Assembly: GCA_938015415.1 (NCBI GenBank)
Contig: CALLPK010000016.1
Coordinates: 1 to 62,705 of the forward strand
Direction of reading: 5' to 3'
Source of the DNA: an uncultured Saprospiraceae bacterium
Lineage (GTDB): Bacteria; Bacteroidota; Bacteroidia; Chitinophagales; Saprospiraceae
DNA length: 62,705 nt
The notes under the pieces are model-generated. The model was not told where the DNA came from. It saw only the letters and a list, made by a program, of their open reading frames with translations, and made no database searches. Each line of letters opens with the position of its first letter. The first letter of the stretch is position 1. Below are positions 44,345 to 54,475 of the stretch, piece after piece. Made by a program: the position numbers and the translations under genes.

Positions 44345-44815
44345 ATGACCGTAATTACTACAGAATTGCTGGATGGTCATTTAATTTCTCCACGGCCAAA
44401 AAAGCTGATTCCAGCGCCCGTCTGGAAACGGTTAATTAATATCATTTTAGACTATATCGGTACCATTCTTTTCTTTTCCACCATCATTTTTCTAATTACT
44501 TACGTGACAGAAACCTCCATTAAAGAGAATTTTATCCGCAATCAAAAAGCGTATCCCATGGCTTTTCAGGTGCTGGGGCTTTTTGCCATGTACGTTTATT
44601 ATGTAGTGTGTGAATATTATTTGGAAGGAAAAACGCTTGGAAAATATTTGACACAGACAATTGTCATTACGCCAAACGGACAAGCACCTAGTTTAAATCA
44701 GGTGTTGATACGATCTATGCTGCGCTTTATTCCGCTGGAAGGGTTATTACTATTATTGAAAGAACAAAGTCTACATGACCAGTGGTCAGATACGATCGTG
44801 ATTGAAGAGCGTTAA
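44345..44815 (+). CDS. RDD family membrane protein
   Basis: A 156-residue protein with three hydrophobic segments and the RDD pattern (KRLINIILDYIGTILFFS at 29-46, EGKTLGKYLTQTIVI, and a final RSMLRFIPLEGLLLL helix). RDD proteins have been linked to Na+ tolerance and transport but are of mostly unknown function. It stands alone 70 bp after rfaE2; a weak A-rich/T-rich hairpin (44817-44853) separates it from the convergent sdhB. Confidence 0.85.
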   Translation: MTVITTELLDGHLISPRPKKLIPAPVWKRLINIILDYIGTILFFSTIIFLITYVTETSIKENFIRNQKAYPMAFQVLGLFAMYVYYVVCEYYLEGKTLGKYLTQTIVITPNGQAPSLNQVLIRSMLRFIPLEGLLLLLKEQSLHDQWSDTIVIEER

Positions 44816-44876
44816 AAAAAACGCCCACCAAATAGATATTGATGAACGTTTTTATTTTATTTTATTTGCTAAATTC

Positions 44877-45638
44877 CTACGCCTTCTCCACTTTCGTCTG
44901 CGATCCAAAGACCGACCCAATATACTGTCGATTCATCCTGGCAATATTCTCAATTGAAATTCCTTTAGGACATTCTGCTTCACACACTCCTACGTTGGAG
45001 CAGTTTCCAAAACCTTCACTATCCATTTGAGTCACCATAGATTGTACACGCTTAGTGTGTTCTATCTCTCCCTGCGGCATCAATCCCAGATGTGAAACTT
45101 TAGCAGAAGTAAACAACATGGCCGACGCATTGGGACAAGCTGCCACACAAGCACCACAGCCGATACAAGTAGCTGCGTCCATCGCTTCCGAAGCTAGTCC
45201 CTTTTCGATAGGAATGGCGTTTCCATCCTGTGCTTGTCCTGTATTGACAGAAATATAACCACCAGCCTGAATAATACGGTCAAAAGCAGATCGGTCAACG
45301 ACTAAATCTTTTACGATTGGAAATGCTTTTGCACGCCAAGGTTCAATGGTGATGGTCTGACCATCTTTAAAATAACGCATGTGCAGTTGACAAGCAGTGG
45401 TTCCCTTATTGGGTCCGTGTGGCTGTCCGTTGATCACCATGCTACAAGAACCGCAGATACCTTCGCGACAATCGTGTTCAAAGACGACAGGCTCTTTCTT
45501 CTGCTCCAGTAAAGACTGATTTAATACATCCAACATTTCCAGAAAGGACATATGCTCGTCTGCTTCGACACTATACGTTTCGAATTTTCCGGCAGATGAA
45601 TTGTTTTTTTGTTTCCAAATTTTGAGCGTCAGTTTCAT
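44877..45638 (-). CDS. sdhB: Succinate dehydrogenase/fumarate reductase iron-sulfur subunit
   Basis: A 253-residue electron-transfer subunit that carries the 2Fe-2S, 4Fe-4S and 3Fe-4S centres between the flavin and the haems. Cys motifs: [11 protein letters not shown] (2Fe-2S), [13 protein letters not shown] (4Fe-4S), and [14 protein letters not shown] (3Fe-4S). Acts peripherally on the inner membrane with SdhA and SdhC in the TCA cycle. Separated from sdhA by 207 bp containing a large imperfect hairpin, which may set the subunit ratio. Confidence 0.96.
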   Translation of the reverse strand: MKLTLKIWKQKNNSSAGKFETYSVEADEHMSFLEMLDVLNQSLLEQKKEPVVFEHDCREGICGSCSMVINGQPHGPNKGTTACQLHMRYFKDGQTITIEPWRAKAFPIVKDLVVDRSAFDRIIQAGGYISVNTGQAQDGNAIPIEKGLASEAMDAATCIGCGACVAACPNASAMLFTSAKVSHLGLMPQGEIEHTKRVQSMVTQMDSEGFGNCSNVGVCEAECPKGISIENIARMNRQYIGSVFGSQTKVEKA

Positions 45639-45746
45639 ATTATTCTTTTTAAAAATTGTGGTCGTTATCTGATTTCAAATGATCAATCCCTATGATTCAA
45701 ATTCATTTTTTAAAATTGATTAGGTCTTTGATAATTTTTGCTAATT

Positions 45747-45837
45747 GGCCTGTTGGCTAGTTGGCTTCTCTTTTATCTCAATGCAAACGCATGAATTTAC
45801 GTCAGAAGAGTGCCAACAAGCAAACCAGCTAACGGCC
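45747..45837. repeat. Large imperfect inverted repeat between sdhA and sdhB
   Basis: GGCC-T-GTTGGCTAGTTGGCTT (45747-45767) faces AAGCAAACCAGCTAACGGCC (45818-45837): the arms pair at about 17 of 20 positions with one bulge. The spacer is about 50 nt. In the sdhCAB transcript this would form a stable stem between the flavoprotein and iron-sulfur genes. Function is inferred only: mRNA stability, partial termination or processing. Confidence 0.55.
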
Positions 45838-45845
45838 TAAAAATA

Positions 45846-47843
45846 TTATTTATAAGATCTGGTTTTTAACTCTACGTTTTCAAATTCCAGATCTTCACGG
45901 TGTAAGATCGGATCATCTCCGTCCTTCCATTCCCAAGCAGAAACGTAGGCGTACTCGTCATCTCGACGTAATGCTTCTCCTTCTTCCGACTGGTATTCTT
46001 CACGGAAGTGTCCTCCACAAGATTCGTTACGATCTAGGGCATCCACCATCATGAGTTCACCCAATTCGAGAAAGTCGGCAACTCTCGTGGCCTTCTCCAG
46101 TTCCGGATTAAATTCATCATCGCTGCCGGGCACAAAGACATCTTTCCAGAATTCTGCTCGCAGTTCCTGAATTAATTTACGGCCTTTTTGTAGTCCTTCC
46201 GCATTACGCGACATTCCACAATATTCCCACATGATTAATCCCAAACGACGGTGGAAGCTTTCAACGGACTGAGAACCATTGATACTTAATAATTTTTTCA
46301 ATCGACCGTCCACGTCCTTTTCTGCTTCCATGAAAGCAGGAGAATCACTATTAATCTTTGGCGTTCTAATTTCTTTTGATAAAAACTGACCGATTGTGTA
46401 AGGAATTACAAAATAGCCATCCGCTAGTCCTTGCATCAACGCCGAAGCACCTAACCGGTTGGCACCATGATCGGAGAAATTACATTCGCCGAGTGCAAAC
46501 AAACCAGGAATATTGGTTTCTAAATTGTAATCCACCCAAAGTCCACCCATGGTATAATGCACCGCAGGGAAAATTTTCATTGGAACATCATAAGGATCTT
46601 CCCCAGTAATTTTTTCGTACATCTCGAAAAGATTACCATATTTAGCTTCGATCACCTTTTTCCCCAGTTCTTCAATTTTCTTTGGATCTGGATTGTGAAT
46701 TCCGTTAGAATGTGCTTCTGTTTTTCCATAACGCTGAATCGCCGATGCAAAATCAAGAAAGACTGCTAATCCGGTTTTGTTTACCCCAAAGCCTTCGTCG
46801 CAAGCCACTTTAGCCGCACGCGATGCAACATCTCTCGGCACCAGATTACCAAAAGCAGGATATCTTCTTTCCAGATAATAATCTCTGCGATCTTCCGGAA
46901 TATCTTTCGCAGACATTCGCTTTTCCCGGATCGCCATCACATCTTCTTTGTGCGCAGGTACCCAAACCCGACCATCATTTCGGAGCGACTCCGACATCAG
47001 GGTTAGTTTAGATTGATATTCTCCGGAAACCGGAATACAAGTAGGGTGTATTTGTGTATAACAAGGATTAGCCATCAAAGCGCCTCGCTTAGTTGCTCTC
47101 CAGGCTGCAGATACATTCGATCCCATGGCATTGGTAGAAAGGTAGAATACGTTTCCGTAACCACCCGTTCCGAGTACCACACAGTGGGCGCCGAAGCGTT
47201 CGAGTTTTCCAGTTAAAAGATTACGCGCAATAATACCACGTGCTTTTCCATCTTCGATCACCAAATCCAACATTTCGTGACGATTGTACATTTCTACATT
47301 GCCCAACGAGATCTGACGGGACAACGCCTGATAAGCACCGAGTAATAGTTGCTGGCCAGTTTGTCCTTTGGCATAAAAAGTACGGGATACCTGTACGCCA
47401 CCAAAAGAACGGTTGGCTAACAGACCTCCATATTCTCTGGCAAAAGGAACTCCTTGAGCAACACATTGATCGATAATATTTCGACTTACTTCTGCCAGAC
47501 GATGTACATTGGATTCGCGCGAGCGATAATCTCCTCCTTTGATCGTATCGTAAAACAAACGGAAAACACTATCTCCGTCATTTTGGTAATTTTTAGCAGC
47601 GTTGATTCCGCCTTGCGCAGCAATACTGTGTGCTCTACGGGGACTATCGTGAAAAGTAAATGCTTTTACATTGTATCCCAGTTCTCCGAGCGTTGCGGCG
47701 GCGGCGGCTCCGGCGAGTCCGGTTCCAACTACAATAATATCGATCCGACGTTTATTATTAGGTGCCACCAAATTCATGGTGGAACGGTATTTAGTCCATT
47801 TATCGTCGAGGGCTCCTTCGGGAGAATTTGCTTTTAATGGCAT
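45846..47843 (-). CDS. sdhA: Succinate dehydrogenase/fumarate reductase flavoprotein subunit
   Basis: A 665-residue flavoprotein that oxidises succinate to fumarate. The FAD dinucleotide-binding motif [20 protein letters not shown] is near residue 38. The covalent-FAD histidine lies in [12 protein letters not shown]. The catalytic Arg region and the C-terminal [11 protein letters not shown] segment are present. Length fits the B-type (Bacteroidota/Bacillus) enzyme. It is 18 bp after sdhC and upstream of sdhB: order sdhC-sdhA-sdhB. Confidence 0.97.
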   Translation of the reverse strand: MPLKANSPEGALDDKWTKYRSTMNLVAPNNKRRIDIIVVGTGLAGAAAAATLGELGYNVKAFTFHDSPRRAHSIAAQGGINAAKNYQNDGDSVFRLFYDTIKGGDYRSRESNVHRLAEVSRNIIDQCVAQGVPFAREYGGLLANRSFGGVQVSRTFYAKGQTGQQLLLGAYQALSRQISLGNVEMYNRHEMLDLVIEDGKARGIIARNLLTGKLERFGAHCVVLGTGGYGNVFYLSTNAMGSNVSAAWRATKRGALMANPCYTQIHPTCIPVSGEYQSKLTLMSESLRNDGRVWVPAHKEDVMAIREKRMSAKDIPEDRRDYYLERRYPAFGNLVPRDVASRAAKVACDEGFGVNKTGLAVFLDFASAIQRYGKTEAHSNGIHNPDPKKIEELGKKVIEAKYGNLFEMYEKITGEDPYDVPMKIFPAVHYTMGGLWVDYNLETNIPGLFALGECNFSDHGANRLGASALMQGLADGYFVIPYTIGQFLSKEIRTPKINSDSPAFMEAEKDVDGRLKKLLSINGSQSVESFHRRLGLIMWEYCGMSRNAEGLQKGRKLIQELRAEFWKDVFVPGSDDEFNPELEKATRVADFLELGELMMVDALDRNESCGGHFREEYQSEEGEALRRDDEYAYVSAWEWKDGDDPILHREDLEFENVELKTRSYK

Positions 47844-47861
47844 ATTTCAGAATATTTTATA

Positions 47862-48545
47862 TTATCTAAAAAAGTAGAAGTAAATGGGAATAATTGCGAA
47901 TCCCAGTGGAACAAGAATTGAATAAATCAATCCCAGTCCTTTAATAAACGGTGTATATTTCTTATGGTTCAAACCAAGGGTCTGAAAAGAGCTTTGAAAA
48001 CCATGTTTCAGGTGCAAGGCAATAACGATCATTCCTATCACATAAGCGATAACGTACAAAGGATTTTTGAAAGCTGCGGCTACCAAGGTATAAAGATCTT
48101 TTACTGGTCCAGTCCCTTCATTGTAATCAATAGGCGGTACGGTTCCAAATTTCATTTTAAACCAAAATTGCCAGAGGTGTAAAATTAAAAACACCATAAT
48201 AATCGTTCCCAACCACGCCATATTTTTAGAAGAAAAATCAACATTAGGATTTTTACTAACAGCGTACCGAGTGTTTCTAGAGCCACTATTTTGCTTCCAA
48301 ATTAGGAGTCCTTGTATGATGTGTAATAAAATACCAGCGTAGAGAAGTATAGATGCTGCTTTGATGACCGGATTGGTGGTCATAAACTGAGCATAAAGGT
48401 TAAATTTTTCTCCACCATCATCAACAAGCAGTTGAAGATTTCCGATCAGATGAATGAGCAAAAATTGAATCAAAAAGAGTCCGGTAAGACTCATAATAAG
48501 TTTTCGACCGATGGAAGAAGTCAGAAAGTTTGTAATCCAACTCAT
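47862..48545 (-). CDS. sdhC: Succinate dehydrogenase cytochrome b558 subunit (type B)
   Basis: A 227-residue membrane anchor with five hydrophobic helices, as in the Bacillus/Wolinella SdhC that binds two haems b. Conserved His residues lie at QFLLIHLIGNLQ, GILLHIIQG, LILHLWQFW and IALHLKHGFQ, consistent with di-haem ligation. The quinone pool is reduced through it. It is the promoter-proximal gene of sdhCAB. Confidence 0.95.
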   Translation of the reverse strand: MSWITNFLTSSIGRKLIMSLTGLFLIQFLLIHLIGNLQLLVDDGGEKFNLYAQFMTTNPVIKAASILLYAGILLHIIQGLLIWKQNSGSRNTRYAVSKNPNVDFSSKNMAWLGTIIMVFLILHLWQFWFKMKFGTVPPIDYNEGTGPVKDLYTLVAAAFKNPLYVIAYVIGMIVIALHLKHGFQSSFQTLGLNHKKYTPFIKGLGLIYSILVPLGFAIIPIYFYFFR

Positions 48546-48603
48546 ATTATAGTGCGTTTTGTTTAAAAAAAGTTAGCCTGAATAAATAATCTTTAACGTT
48601 TCA

Positions 48604-48634
48604 CAAAGCTATTGAATATAACGAATATACCCAA
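48604..48634 (-). promoter_or_regulatory. Promoter of sdhCAB
   Basis: On the minus strand: -33 TTG (48634-48632), a 20-nt spacer, and -7 TAGCTTTG (48611-48604), which matches TAnnTTTG. Transcription would start about 50 nt upstream of the sdhC ATG. Confidence 0.55.
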
Positions 48635-48791
48635 TTATGTTTGGAGAATGGACTTGCGCGCCTCCTATTTAGAATTAATCTAAGTAATAAATTTAAGAAA
48701 TGTTTTCCTCAAAAATCAAACAACCTGACTTTGGAGGTATTCAATCTACGGGCATTAACCTTCATTCAAAAATATTTTGTATAAAGTCTAT

Positions 48792-48799
48792 TATCTTTG
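48792..48799 (+). promoter_or_regulatory. -7 element of the gene at 48823
   Basis: TATCTTTG matches TAnnTTTG; transcription would start about 15-18 nt before the ATG at 48823. The ORF upstream of this ATG (from 48700) would contain the promoter, so the ATG at 48823 is favoured. A TTTG at 48776-48779 is too near for a normal -33. Confidence 0.45.
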
Positions 48800-48822
48800 C
48801 CAAACATCTAATTATAAAATTT

Positions 48823-49320
48823 ATGCCTAAAGTTGAAAAAGTCCAATTTGGCGAATTTCTCAAAAAATTCCCGGTAGTTGAATTGCCCGTTACCATTGGA
48901 GAAGATACCCATATAGAGTTTAGTCGGATCAATGATCCCCTCCCCCAATTAATGGTTGATCAGTATCTCCTGCAGGAAGGAGAACCGGCGCCGGACGAAT
49001 TTACGGAATTTATTCCTTGCTTTAGTTTAAAAGAATCAGAAGAATTTGTGGCGATTGTCTACTGGATAGGTGCTTTATTAGATTACCAATACGTGATGTT
49101 GACTTTCAATCGAAAGGGTGTCGAAATAGATCGAAGTGTCATCGCTGGAACTAAAGTTATAGAAAATGCGTTATTAACTTCAGTTGCCACGATTGACGAG
49201 GAACTGATTATATACATCGCTGCCGGACAAGCCGATGCGCATACCAATCAATTTGATGCTAGTTCTAGCAAATCTTTTTCCCTAGAAATTTTACCGAACG
49301 GAGAAATTATTTCAGAATAA
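48823..49320 (+). CDS. Conserved hypothetical protein
   Basis: A 165-residue acidic, soluble protein without a signal peptide or recognisable domain. It begins MPKVEKVQFGEFLKKFPVVELP. Beta-rich with few basic residues; an IPCFSLKESEEFVAIVYWIGALLDYQYVML segment may form the hydrophobic core, but it is not long enough to be a membrane helix pair. The frame opens at 48700 but the -7 element at 48792 supports the ATG at 48823. The gene lies 77 bp upstream of rnr on the same strand. No function proposed. Confidence 0.8.
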   Translation: MPKVEKVQFGEFLKKFPVVELPVTIGEDTHIEFSRINDPLPQLMVDQYLLQEGEPAPDEFTEFIPCFSLKESEEFVAIVYWIGALLDYQYVMLTFNRKGVEIDRSVIAGTKVIENALLTSVATIDEELIIYIAAGQADAHTNQFDASSSKSFSLEILPNGEIISE

Positions 49321-49397
49321 AATACAGTTGGCTTATCCTGGTGACTTTCTCAGGAAGTTATTAATTAGCTTCTACTTATACCATTTTATAAAAAATT

Positions 49398-51560
49398 ATG
49401 CAAAAGAAAAATAAATCAAAAAATTCAGGACGTAAATTAAGCGCCCGAGATTTAAAAAACGAAGTTTTTAAACTTCTAAAACGGAACGCCCGTAAAAAAC
49501 TGAATGCCAAACAAATTATTCGAAAATTAAAAATATCCAATTCTCCCGATGCTGTACAACACGCACTGGAAGGACTGACCGAAGAAGGAAAATTATTTTC
49601 CTTCGGGGATCAACTCTACCGACTGGACCGTAATATTTCTTCCGGCCCCGTCATTACGAAAGAACATCAGGGAATCGTAGACATCACCCGGAGCGGTGCC
49701 GGATACATCATTGTTGATGGTCTGGAAAATGATGTTTACGTACCAGCCAAATTTCTTGGAGGGGCCATGAATGGAGATAAGGTAACAGTCGCTGTTAGTA
49801 CGGCACGAGGCCGGAGAAAGCCCGAAGGAAAAGTAACCAAAGTTTTGGAACGCGCTTCCGAATTCTTTATCGGTACTATTTCAATTGGACCAAAATATGC
49901 CGTCGGACTGGTTGAGCTTGGTGGACGTGAATTTGAAGTGTACATAGAGTTAGAAAACTTACTCGAAGCAGAGAACGGTGAAAAAGCGGTGATCAAAATT
50001 ACGAAGTGGCCCACTCGTACGGTTAAAAACATGTTTGGTCGCGTCACCACCGTTCTCGGTGCGGCGGGCAGCAATAATATTGAAATGAATGCCATTCTCA
50101 TCAATAATGGGTTCAACATTGATTTTCCGGAAGAAGTAGTTGCCGAATCAGAAACATTAAATGATGATCTGGACGATGCAGAAATTGCCCGACGTCGGGA
50201 TATGCGAGATATCACCACCTTTACAATTGATCCGGACACCGCAAAAGATTTTGATGATGCCTTATCCGTTAGAAAGTTAGAGAACGGAGAAATTGAGATT
50301 GGGGTGCACATTGCGGACGTTACCCATTATGTACGTCCAAATACGGCGCTTGACAAAGAAGCCTTTAAGCGTTCTACCTCCGTCTATTTGGTAGATCGGG
50401 TTTGTCCGATGCTTCCGGAAAGATTGTCTAACGAATTATGTTCGCTGCGGCCTAACGAAGATAAATGTACTTTCTCAGCCGTTTTTACTTTTAACGAATC
50501 TTATAAAGTGACGAGCCGCTGGTTTGGAAAAACGTTGATTCATTCTGACCGCCGGTTTGCTTACGAAGAAGCACAGGAAATCCTGGAAGCAGGCGAAGGA
50601 GAATTACACGGTGAATTGTTATTACTCAATACAATTGCTAAAAAATTACGTAAGAAGAAATTTAAAAATGGAGCCATTGCTTTTGAAGGAGAAGAAGTAA
50701 AGTTCCGATTGGACGAAGATGGCGTTCCAATTGAAGCGTACGTGAAAGAGCGAAAGGATGCGCACCTGTTGATCGAAGATTTTATGTTGCTGGCCAACCG
50801 CGAAGTAGCAACTTTCATGGTAAAAAAATCCAAAGGTGTTGAGATTCCTTATGTTTACCGAGTCCACGATTTACCGGACCCGGACCGGGTAGCAGATTTT
50901 GGAAAGTTTGCGGCAGAATTAGGTTTTAAGATGACCCTGGATACACCACGACAAATTGCCGATTCTTTTAACGGACTGGCCAAAGCGGCACGGGAAAATG
51001 ATTCGTTGCGTTTATTAGAACCGATTGCGATTCGTACGATGGCTAAGGCAATTTATACGACGGAAAATATTGGTCACTACGGTTTAGGTTTTGAAAATTA
51101 TTCCCACTTTACTTCTCCAATTCGACGGTATGCGGATGTTCTGGCCCACCGACTTTTATACAAAAATCTGGGCGATAAAACGCATCGCGAAAACAAGGAA
51201 GACCTGGAGGCACGCTGCAAACATATCTCCGCACAAGAACGAAAGGCCATGACTGCCGAACGGGAGTCCATTAAATACAAGCAGGTAGAATTTATCAGTA
51301 AACATATCGGGGAAGAAATGGAAGGCCATATCAGCGGGATGATTGATCGTGGTTTATTTATCGAACTAGCGGGTAGTAAAGCGGAAGGATTGATCGGTTT
51401 TGATAAACTAAATGATGCATACGATATCGACGAAAGCCGATTGAAAGCGACGGGACGCAGATCGAAAAAGATTTACAAGATGGGCGATAAGGTGCGCGTC
51501 AGAATTCTGGATACAGATATGACGAAACGACAGATTGAGATGGAGCTGATTGAAGATTAG
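49398..51560 (+). CDS. rnr: Ribonuclease R
   Basis: A 720-residue 3'-5' exoribonuclease that degrades structured RNA. Layout: N-terminal helix-turn-helix (about 20-70), two cold-shock domains (about 80-230), RNB catalytic domain with TIDPDTAKDFDDALSV carrying the acidic metal ligands (about 270-290), NYSHFTSPIRRYADVLAHR, and a C-terminal S1 domain (EEMEGHISGMIDRGLFIEL, about 640-720). Length fits RNase R rather than RNase II. The lysine-rich N terminus is typical. A strong hairpin at 51684-51714 follows. Confidence 0.96.
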   Translation: MQKKNKSKNSGRKLSARDLKNEVFKLLKRNARKKLNAKQIIRKLKISNSPDAVQHALEGLTEEGKLFSFGDQLYRLDRNISSGPVITKEHQGIVDITRSGAGYIIVDGLENDVYVPAKFLGGAMNGDKVTVAVSTARGRRKPEGKVTKVLERASEFFIGTISIGPKYAVGLVELGGREFEVYIELENLLEAENGEKAVIKITKWPTRTVKNMFGRVTTVLGAAGSNNIEMNAILINNGFNIDFPEEVVAESETLNDDLDDAEIARRRDMRDITTFTIDPDTAKDFDDALSVRKLENGEIEIGVHIADVTHYVRPNTALDKEAFKRSTSVYLVDRVCPMLPERLSNELCSLRPNEDKCTFSAVFTFNESYKVTSRWFGKTLIHSDRRFAYEEAQEILEAGEGELHGELLLLNTIAKKLRKKKFKNGAIAFEGEEVKFRLDEDGVPIEAYVKERKDAHLLIEDFMLLANREVATFMVKKSKGVEIPYVYRVHDLPDPDRVADFGKFAAELGFKMTLDTPRQIADSFNGLAKAARENDSLRLLEPIAIRTMAKAIYTTENIGHYGLGFENYSHFTSPIRRYADVLAHRLLYKNLGDKTHRENKEDLEARCKHISAQERKAMTAERESIKYKQVEFISKHIGEEMEGHISGMIDRGLFIELAGSKAEGLIGFDKLNDAYDIDESRLKATGRRSKKIYKMGDKVRVRILDTDMTKRQIEMELIED

Positions 51561-51683
51561 TAGATGCGTGGATTTTTTGATGTACGGATTAGTTGATAAG
51601 CAGGTTTCGGTTTGCAGTCGAGACAAAAATCGCAAAGACTCTAACGTATAGATTTTATGATAATAATCTCATTCAATAAGACT

Positions 51684-51714
51684 ACGGGCCGGCAAATTAA
51701 TTTTGTTGGCCCGT
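51684..51714. terminator. Hairpin between convergent rnr and SnoaL-like gene
   Basis: ACGGGCCGGCAAA (51684-51696) pairs with TTTGTTGGCCCGT (51702-51714): 13 pairs, two of them G-U, with a 5-nt loop. T-tracts are weak on both sides. It lies between the stop codons of two convergent genes, so a bidirectional terminator is the likely role. Confidence 0.65.
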
Positions 51715-51721
51715 CGTTATG

Positions 51722-52240
51722 TTATTGCATGAGCCAAACTGCTTTAATTCGGTAGCGTCCTTCAGTTTGTTCTTCCCAATTGATTAAAGAAATTGTTTCA
51801 CTGCGAAAAAAAGTAACGTCTTCCCGTTCATAAGACAGTGTGGTTTTAGTGAGTTGAAAAACATGATTCGCATCAGGGTTCAACTGATCGATAAAGTCTG
51901 ATGGAATTTCCTTTTTTGTTTGTCTATTTTTTTGAATAAAATTTAAGCTATCGAGGTTGATATTCAGATCTAATATTTCTAAAGACAGACTGACTGGGCT
52001 ATCGATTCTTTCCCAATAAGACTGGATGGCATTGCTACCGCGCAGTTCGTCGTTCGGTCCAAATACGATGGCATCCTCGGTATAAAATGCGGTTAACTTA
52101 CCAGGATTACCTTCGTCATAAAAGGCTTCCATGCGTTGGTTGAGTTGGCGAATTTGCTGAAAAATTTCTTCTGAATTATCCGAGTATATAAAACAACCAG
52201 ACCAGCAAAACAGAAAGAAAAAAAAGGTTTGTTTTTTCAT
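51722..52240 (-). CDS. Exported SnoaL/DUF4440-like (NTF2-fold) protein
   Basis: A 172-residue protein with a hydrophobic leader (KKQTFFFFLFCWSGCF; the WSGC could be a weak lipobox) followed by a SnoaL/NTF2-like domain: EEIFQQIRQLNQRMEAFYDEGNPGKLTAFYTEDAIVFGPNDELRG is the classical start of this fold. Such domains bind small molecules or act as isomerases; function here unknown. It lies 47 bp after the deaminase on the same strand. Confidence 0.8.
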   Translation of the reverse strand: MKKQTFFFFLFCWSGCFIYSDNSEEIFQQIRQLNQRMEAFYDEGNPGKLTAFYTEDAIVFGPNDELRGSNAIQSYWERIDSPVSLSLEILDLNINLDSLNFIQKNRQTKKEIPSDFIDQLNPDANHVFQLTKTTLSYEREDVTFFRSETISLINWEEQTEGRYRIKAVWLMQ

Positions 52241-52287
52241 GCCAAGTGATTACGTCTATATTTTCAGAAAGCGTATTCATTTCGAAG

Positions 52288-52764
52288 TTAATAGAGCGAC
52301 TTATCTCCTTTTTCCTCCCAACTTTTAAAAACTTGCTGACCTTCGGTTTGTAATACCTGTTCCATCGAAATTTTTCGTTCGTGAATCGGCAACGGGATTT
52401 CATCGTAAATAAATGCATCATCAAAATTAATGTCCGCCGCATCCTGACGTGAGCAAGCATAAAAAATCTTGTCTGGTCGCGCCCAGTAGATCGCACCTAA
52501 ACACATTGGACAAGGTTCGCAGGAAGTATAAATAATACATCCATCCAATTGATAGGCTTTTATGTTTTTACAGGCATCCCGGATAGCAACCACTTCAGCG
52601 TGTGCAGTTGGATCATTGCTGGAAGTAACCTGATTATTACCACGACCAATAATTTTTCCATCCTTGACAATGACGGCGCCAAATGGTCCACCCTCATTAT
52701 TGTTCATTCCCTGCTGAGCCAGTTCGATGGCAGCGCGCATAAATATTTGATGTTGATCGTTCAT
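52288..52764 (-). CDS. Nucleoside/guanine deaminase (cytidine-deaminase-like fold)
   Basis: A 158-residue zinc enzyme. Zn ligands and catalytic Glu are in HAEVVAIRD and the PCPMCLGAIYWA motif (PCxxC). The RDACKNIKAYQLDG and Y(A)CSRQDAADINFDDAFIYDEI segments fit the GuaD guanine deaminase subgroup better than tRNA adenosine deaminase TadA. Likely converts guanine to xanthine. Not all members have been tested, so a related nucleobase substrate is possible. It is followed on the same strand by the SnoaL-like gene. Confidence 0.9.
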   Translation of the reverse strand: MNDQHQIFMRAAIELAQQGMNNNEGGPFGAVIVKDGKIIGRGNNQVTSSNDPTAHAEVVAIRDACKNIKAYQLDGCIIYTSCEPCPMCLGAIYWARPDKIFYACSRQDAADINFDDAFIYDEIPLPIHERKISMEQVLQTEGQQVFKSWEEKGDKSLY

Positions 52765-52872
52765 TATTTCGTTTTATCTTGAAAAAAAATTCACTATTGG
52801 GTCAGAAATTCGGTTCGTAAACTTATTCGAAAAAATCAATTATCCAAATAATATTTATTAAAAAATAGATCG

Positions 52873-52917
52873 ATGACTTACCAACAAGTCGGGGATTTCA
52901 ACCTTCATTTTTAAACA
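52873..52917. repeat. Partial copy of the 20261-20420 element
   Basis: ATGACTTA (52873-52880) and TTCATTTTTAAACA (52904-52917) both recur in the same order and orientation at 20380-20387 and 20404-20417, near the right end of the candidate element. No partner inverted repeat is visible here. It lies in the 208-bp gap upstream of the DUF819 gene. Confidence 0.3.
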
Positions 52918-52972
52918 ACTTGATAAAAATACCATAATTTAGCGAATCGCTAACTGAGATCAACTATAAAAC

Positions 52973-54367
52973 ATGGAACCATTTTTCACCAATGACGCCA
53001 TAGTACTTGGCTTATTGCTGGCCGTATTGGCTGGTATCTTTTATACTTCGCACCTGGACCAACCCGTCTGGAAAAAGTTTTATACTTATGTACCTGCCCT
53101 TTTACTTTGCTATTTTATCCCTGGCTTACTTCACTGGCCACTGGGATTGATTGCTGCCCATTGGTATGATTATGAGCTGATAGATTTTCTACAAAAAAAT
53201 GGTCATGCCATTCCTGATTTAAGTATGTCCTATTCAGAATTGGAGCAGTATTTTAAAGATCAAAATTTAAAAGGTGTCACGGATTCTTTTAAACATCATT
53301 CCCAGTTATACTTCGTAGCGTCCCGGTATTTGCTTCCGGCTTCACTTGTATTATTGTGTTTGGGAATAGATTTCCAAGGATTAAAAAGTTTGGGACCTAA
53401 GGCATTAATTATGTTTTTTGCAGCTACGGTAGGGATTGTTCTGGGCGGTCCTTTGGCATTATTTATTGTTTTGAATTTGCCCTTCGAAATTATTTCGGCC
53501 GAACCAGATCAGGTTTGGCGGGGACTATCTACCGTAGCGGGGAGCTGGATTGGAGGAGGCGCCAATCAAAATGCCATGGCGATTATTTATGAGGTAGATG
53601 ATGCTCCTATTTTCCCTACCATGATTATTGTGGACGTTGTGGTGGCCAATATTTGGATGGGTTTTTTGCTTTATGGTGCTAATATTTCGGATCGAATGGA
53701 TGCGTGGTTAAAGGCCGATAGCTCCGCCATTGAACGACTGAAAGAATCCGTTGCGGCTTACCGCGCGAGTATCCAAAAGATTCCTACGACGACCAGCTTG
53801 ATGGTGTTAATGGCCATCGCTTTTGGTGGAGTAGCTTTGGCCCACTGGGGAGCGGATTCGATTACCGGCTCAATGTCAGATGAATTAAAAGCAACGCTTA
53901 GTAACTATCGACTTAATTCGCTCATGTCTCATTTCTTTTGGCTGATTGTAATTTCTACTACGTTCGGCTTGATCTTGTCATTTACCAAAGCTCGTCAGAT
54001 GGAAGGGGTCGGTGCTTCTACCTGGGGCTCTATTTTTATTTACATTCTGGTGGTGACAATTGGTATGAAAATGAATCTGGGAGAGGTGTTTGACAACCTG
54101 GGTTTATTTGCCGTTGGAATTATCTGGATGCTGGTACATATTATCGTTTTACTCGTAACGGCCAAGATCATTCGGGCGCCGTTTTTCTTCGTGGCGGTCG
54201 GAAGTCAGGCGAACGTGGGAGGAGCGGCTTCGGCGCCGGTAGTGGCTTCGGCGTTCAGTCCGTCGCTGGCTCCGGTGGGTGTATTGATGGCGGTGCTGGG
54301 ATACGCACTGGGAACGTACGCGGCGATTCTATGTGCGGAGATGATGCGGATGGTGGCAGGGGGGTGA
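52973..54367 (+). CDS. DUF819 family membrane protein (YjcL-like)
   Basis: A 464-residue protein with about 11-12 hydrophobic segments and the DUF819 signatures: STVAGSWIGGGANQNAMAI, VDVVVANIWMGFLLYG, and the C-terminal GSQANVGGAASAPVVASAF block. The family is a predicted transporter of unknown substrate. The 3' end is noticeably more GC-rich than the rest of the window. It is followed by a non-coding stretch containing a type IX sorting-domain fragment. Confidence 0.9.
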   Translation: MEPFFTNDAIVLGLLLAVLAGIFYTSHLDQPVWKKFYTYVPALLLCYFIPGLLHWPLGLIAAHWYDYELIDFLQKNGHAIPDLSMSYSELEQYFKDQNLKGVTDSFKHHSQLYFVASRYLLPASLVLLCLGIDFQGLKSLGPKALIMFFAATVGIVLGGPLALFIVLNLPFEIISAEPDQVWRGLSTVAGSWIGGGANQNAMAIIYEVDDAPIFPTMIIVDVVVANIWMGFLLYGANISDRMDAWLKADSSAIERLKESVAAYRASIQKIPTTTSLMVLMAIAFGGVALAHWGADSITGSMSDELKATLSNYRLNSLMSHFFWLIVISTTFGLILSFTKARQMEGVGASTWGSIFIYILVVTIGMKMNLGEVFDNLGLFAVGIIWMLVHIIVLLVTAKIIRAPFFFVAVGSQANVGGAASAPVVASAFSPSLAPVGVLMAVLGYALGTYAAILCAEMMRMVAGG

Positions 54368-54475
54368 TTTTGTTGATGTGCTTTGCTTGTTGAATCGCTT
54401 CGCTCGTTGAGGTGTTGAATCGTTGAAGATAGTTTTTTGAAAGAGATTTAGATATTTTTTTGAAAGCATCCTTGA

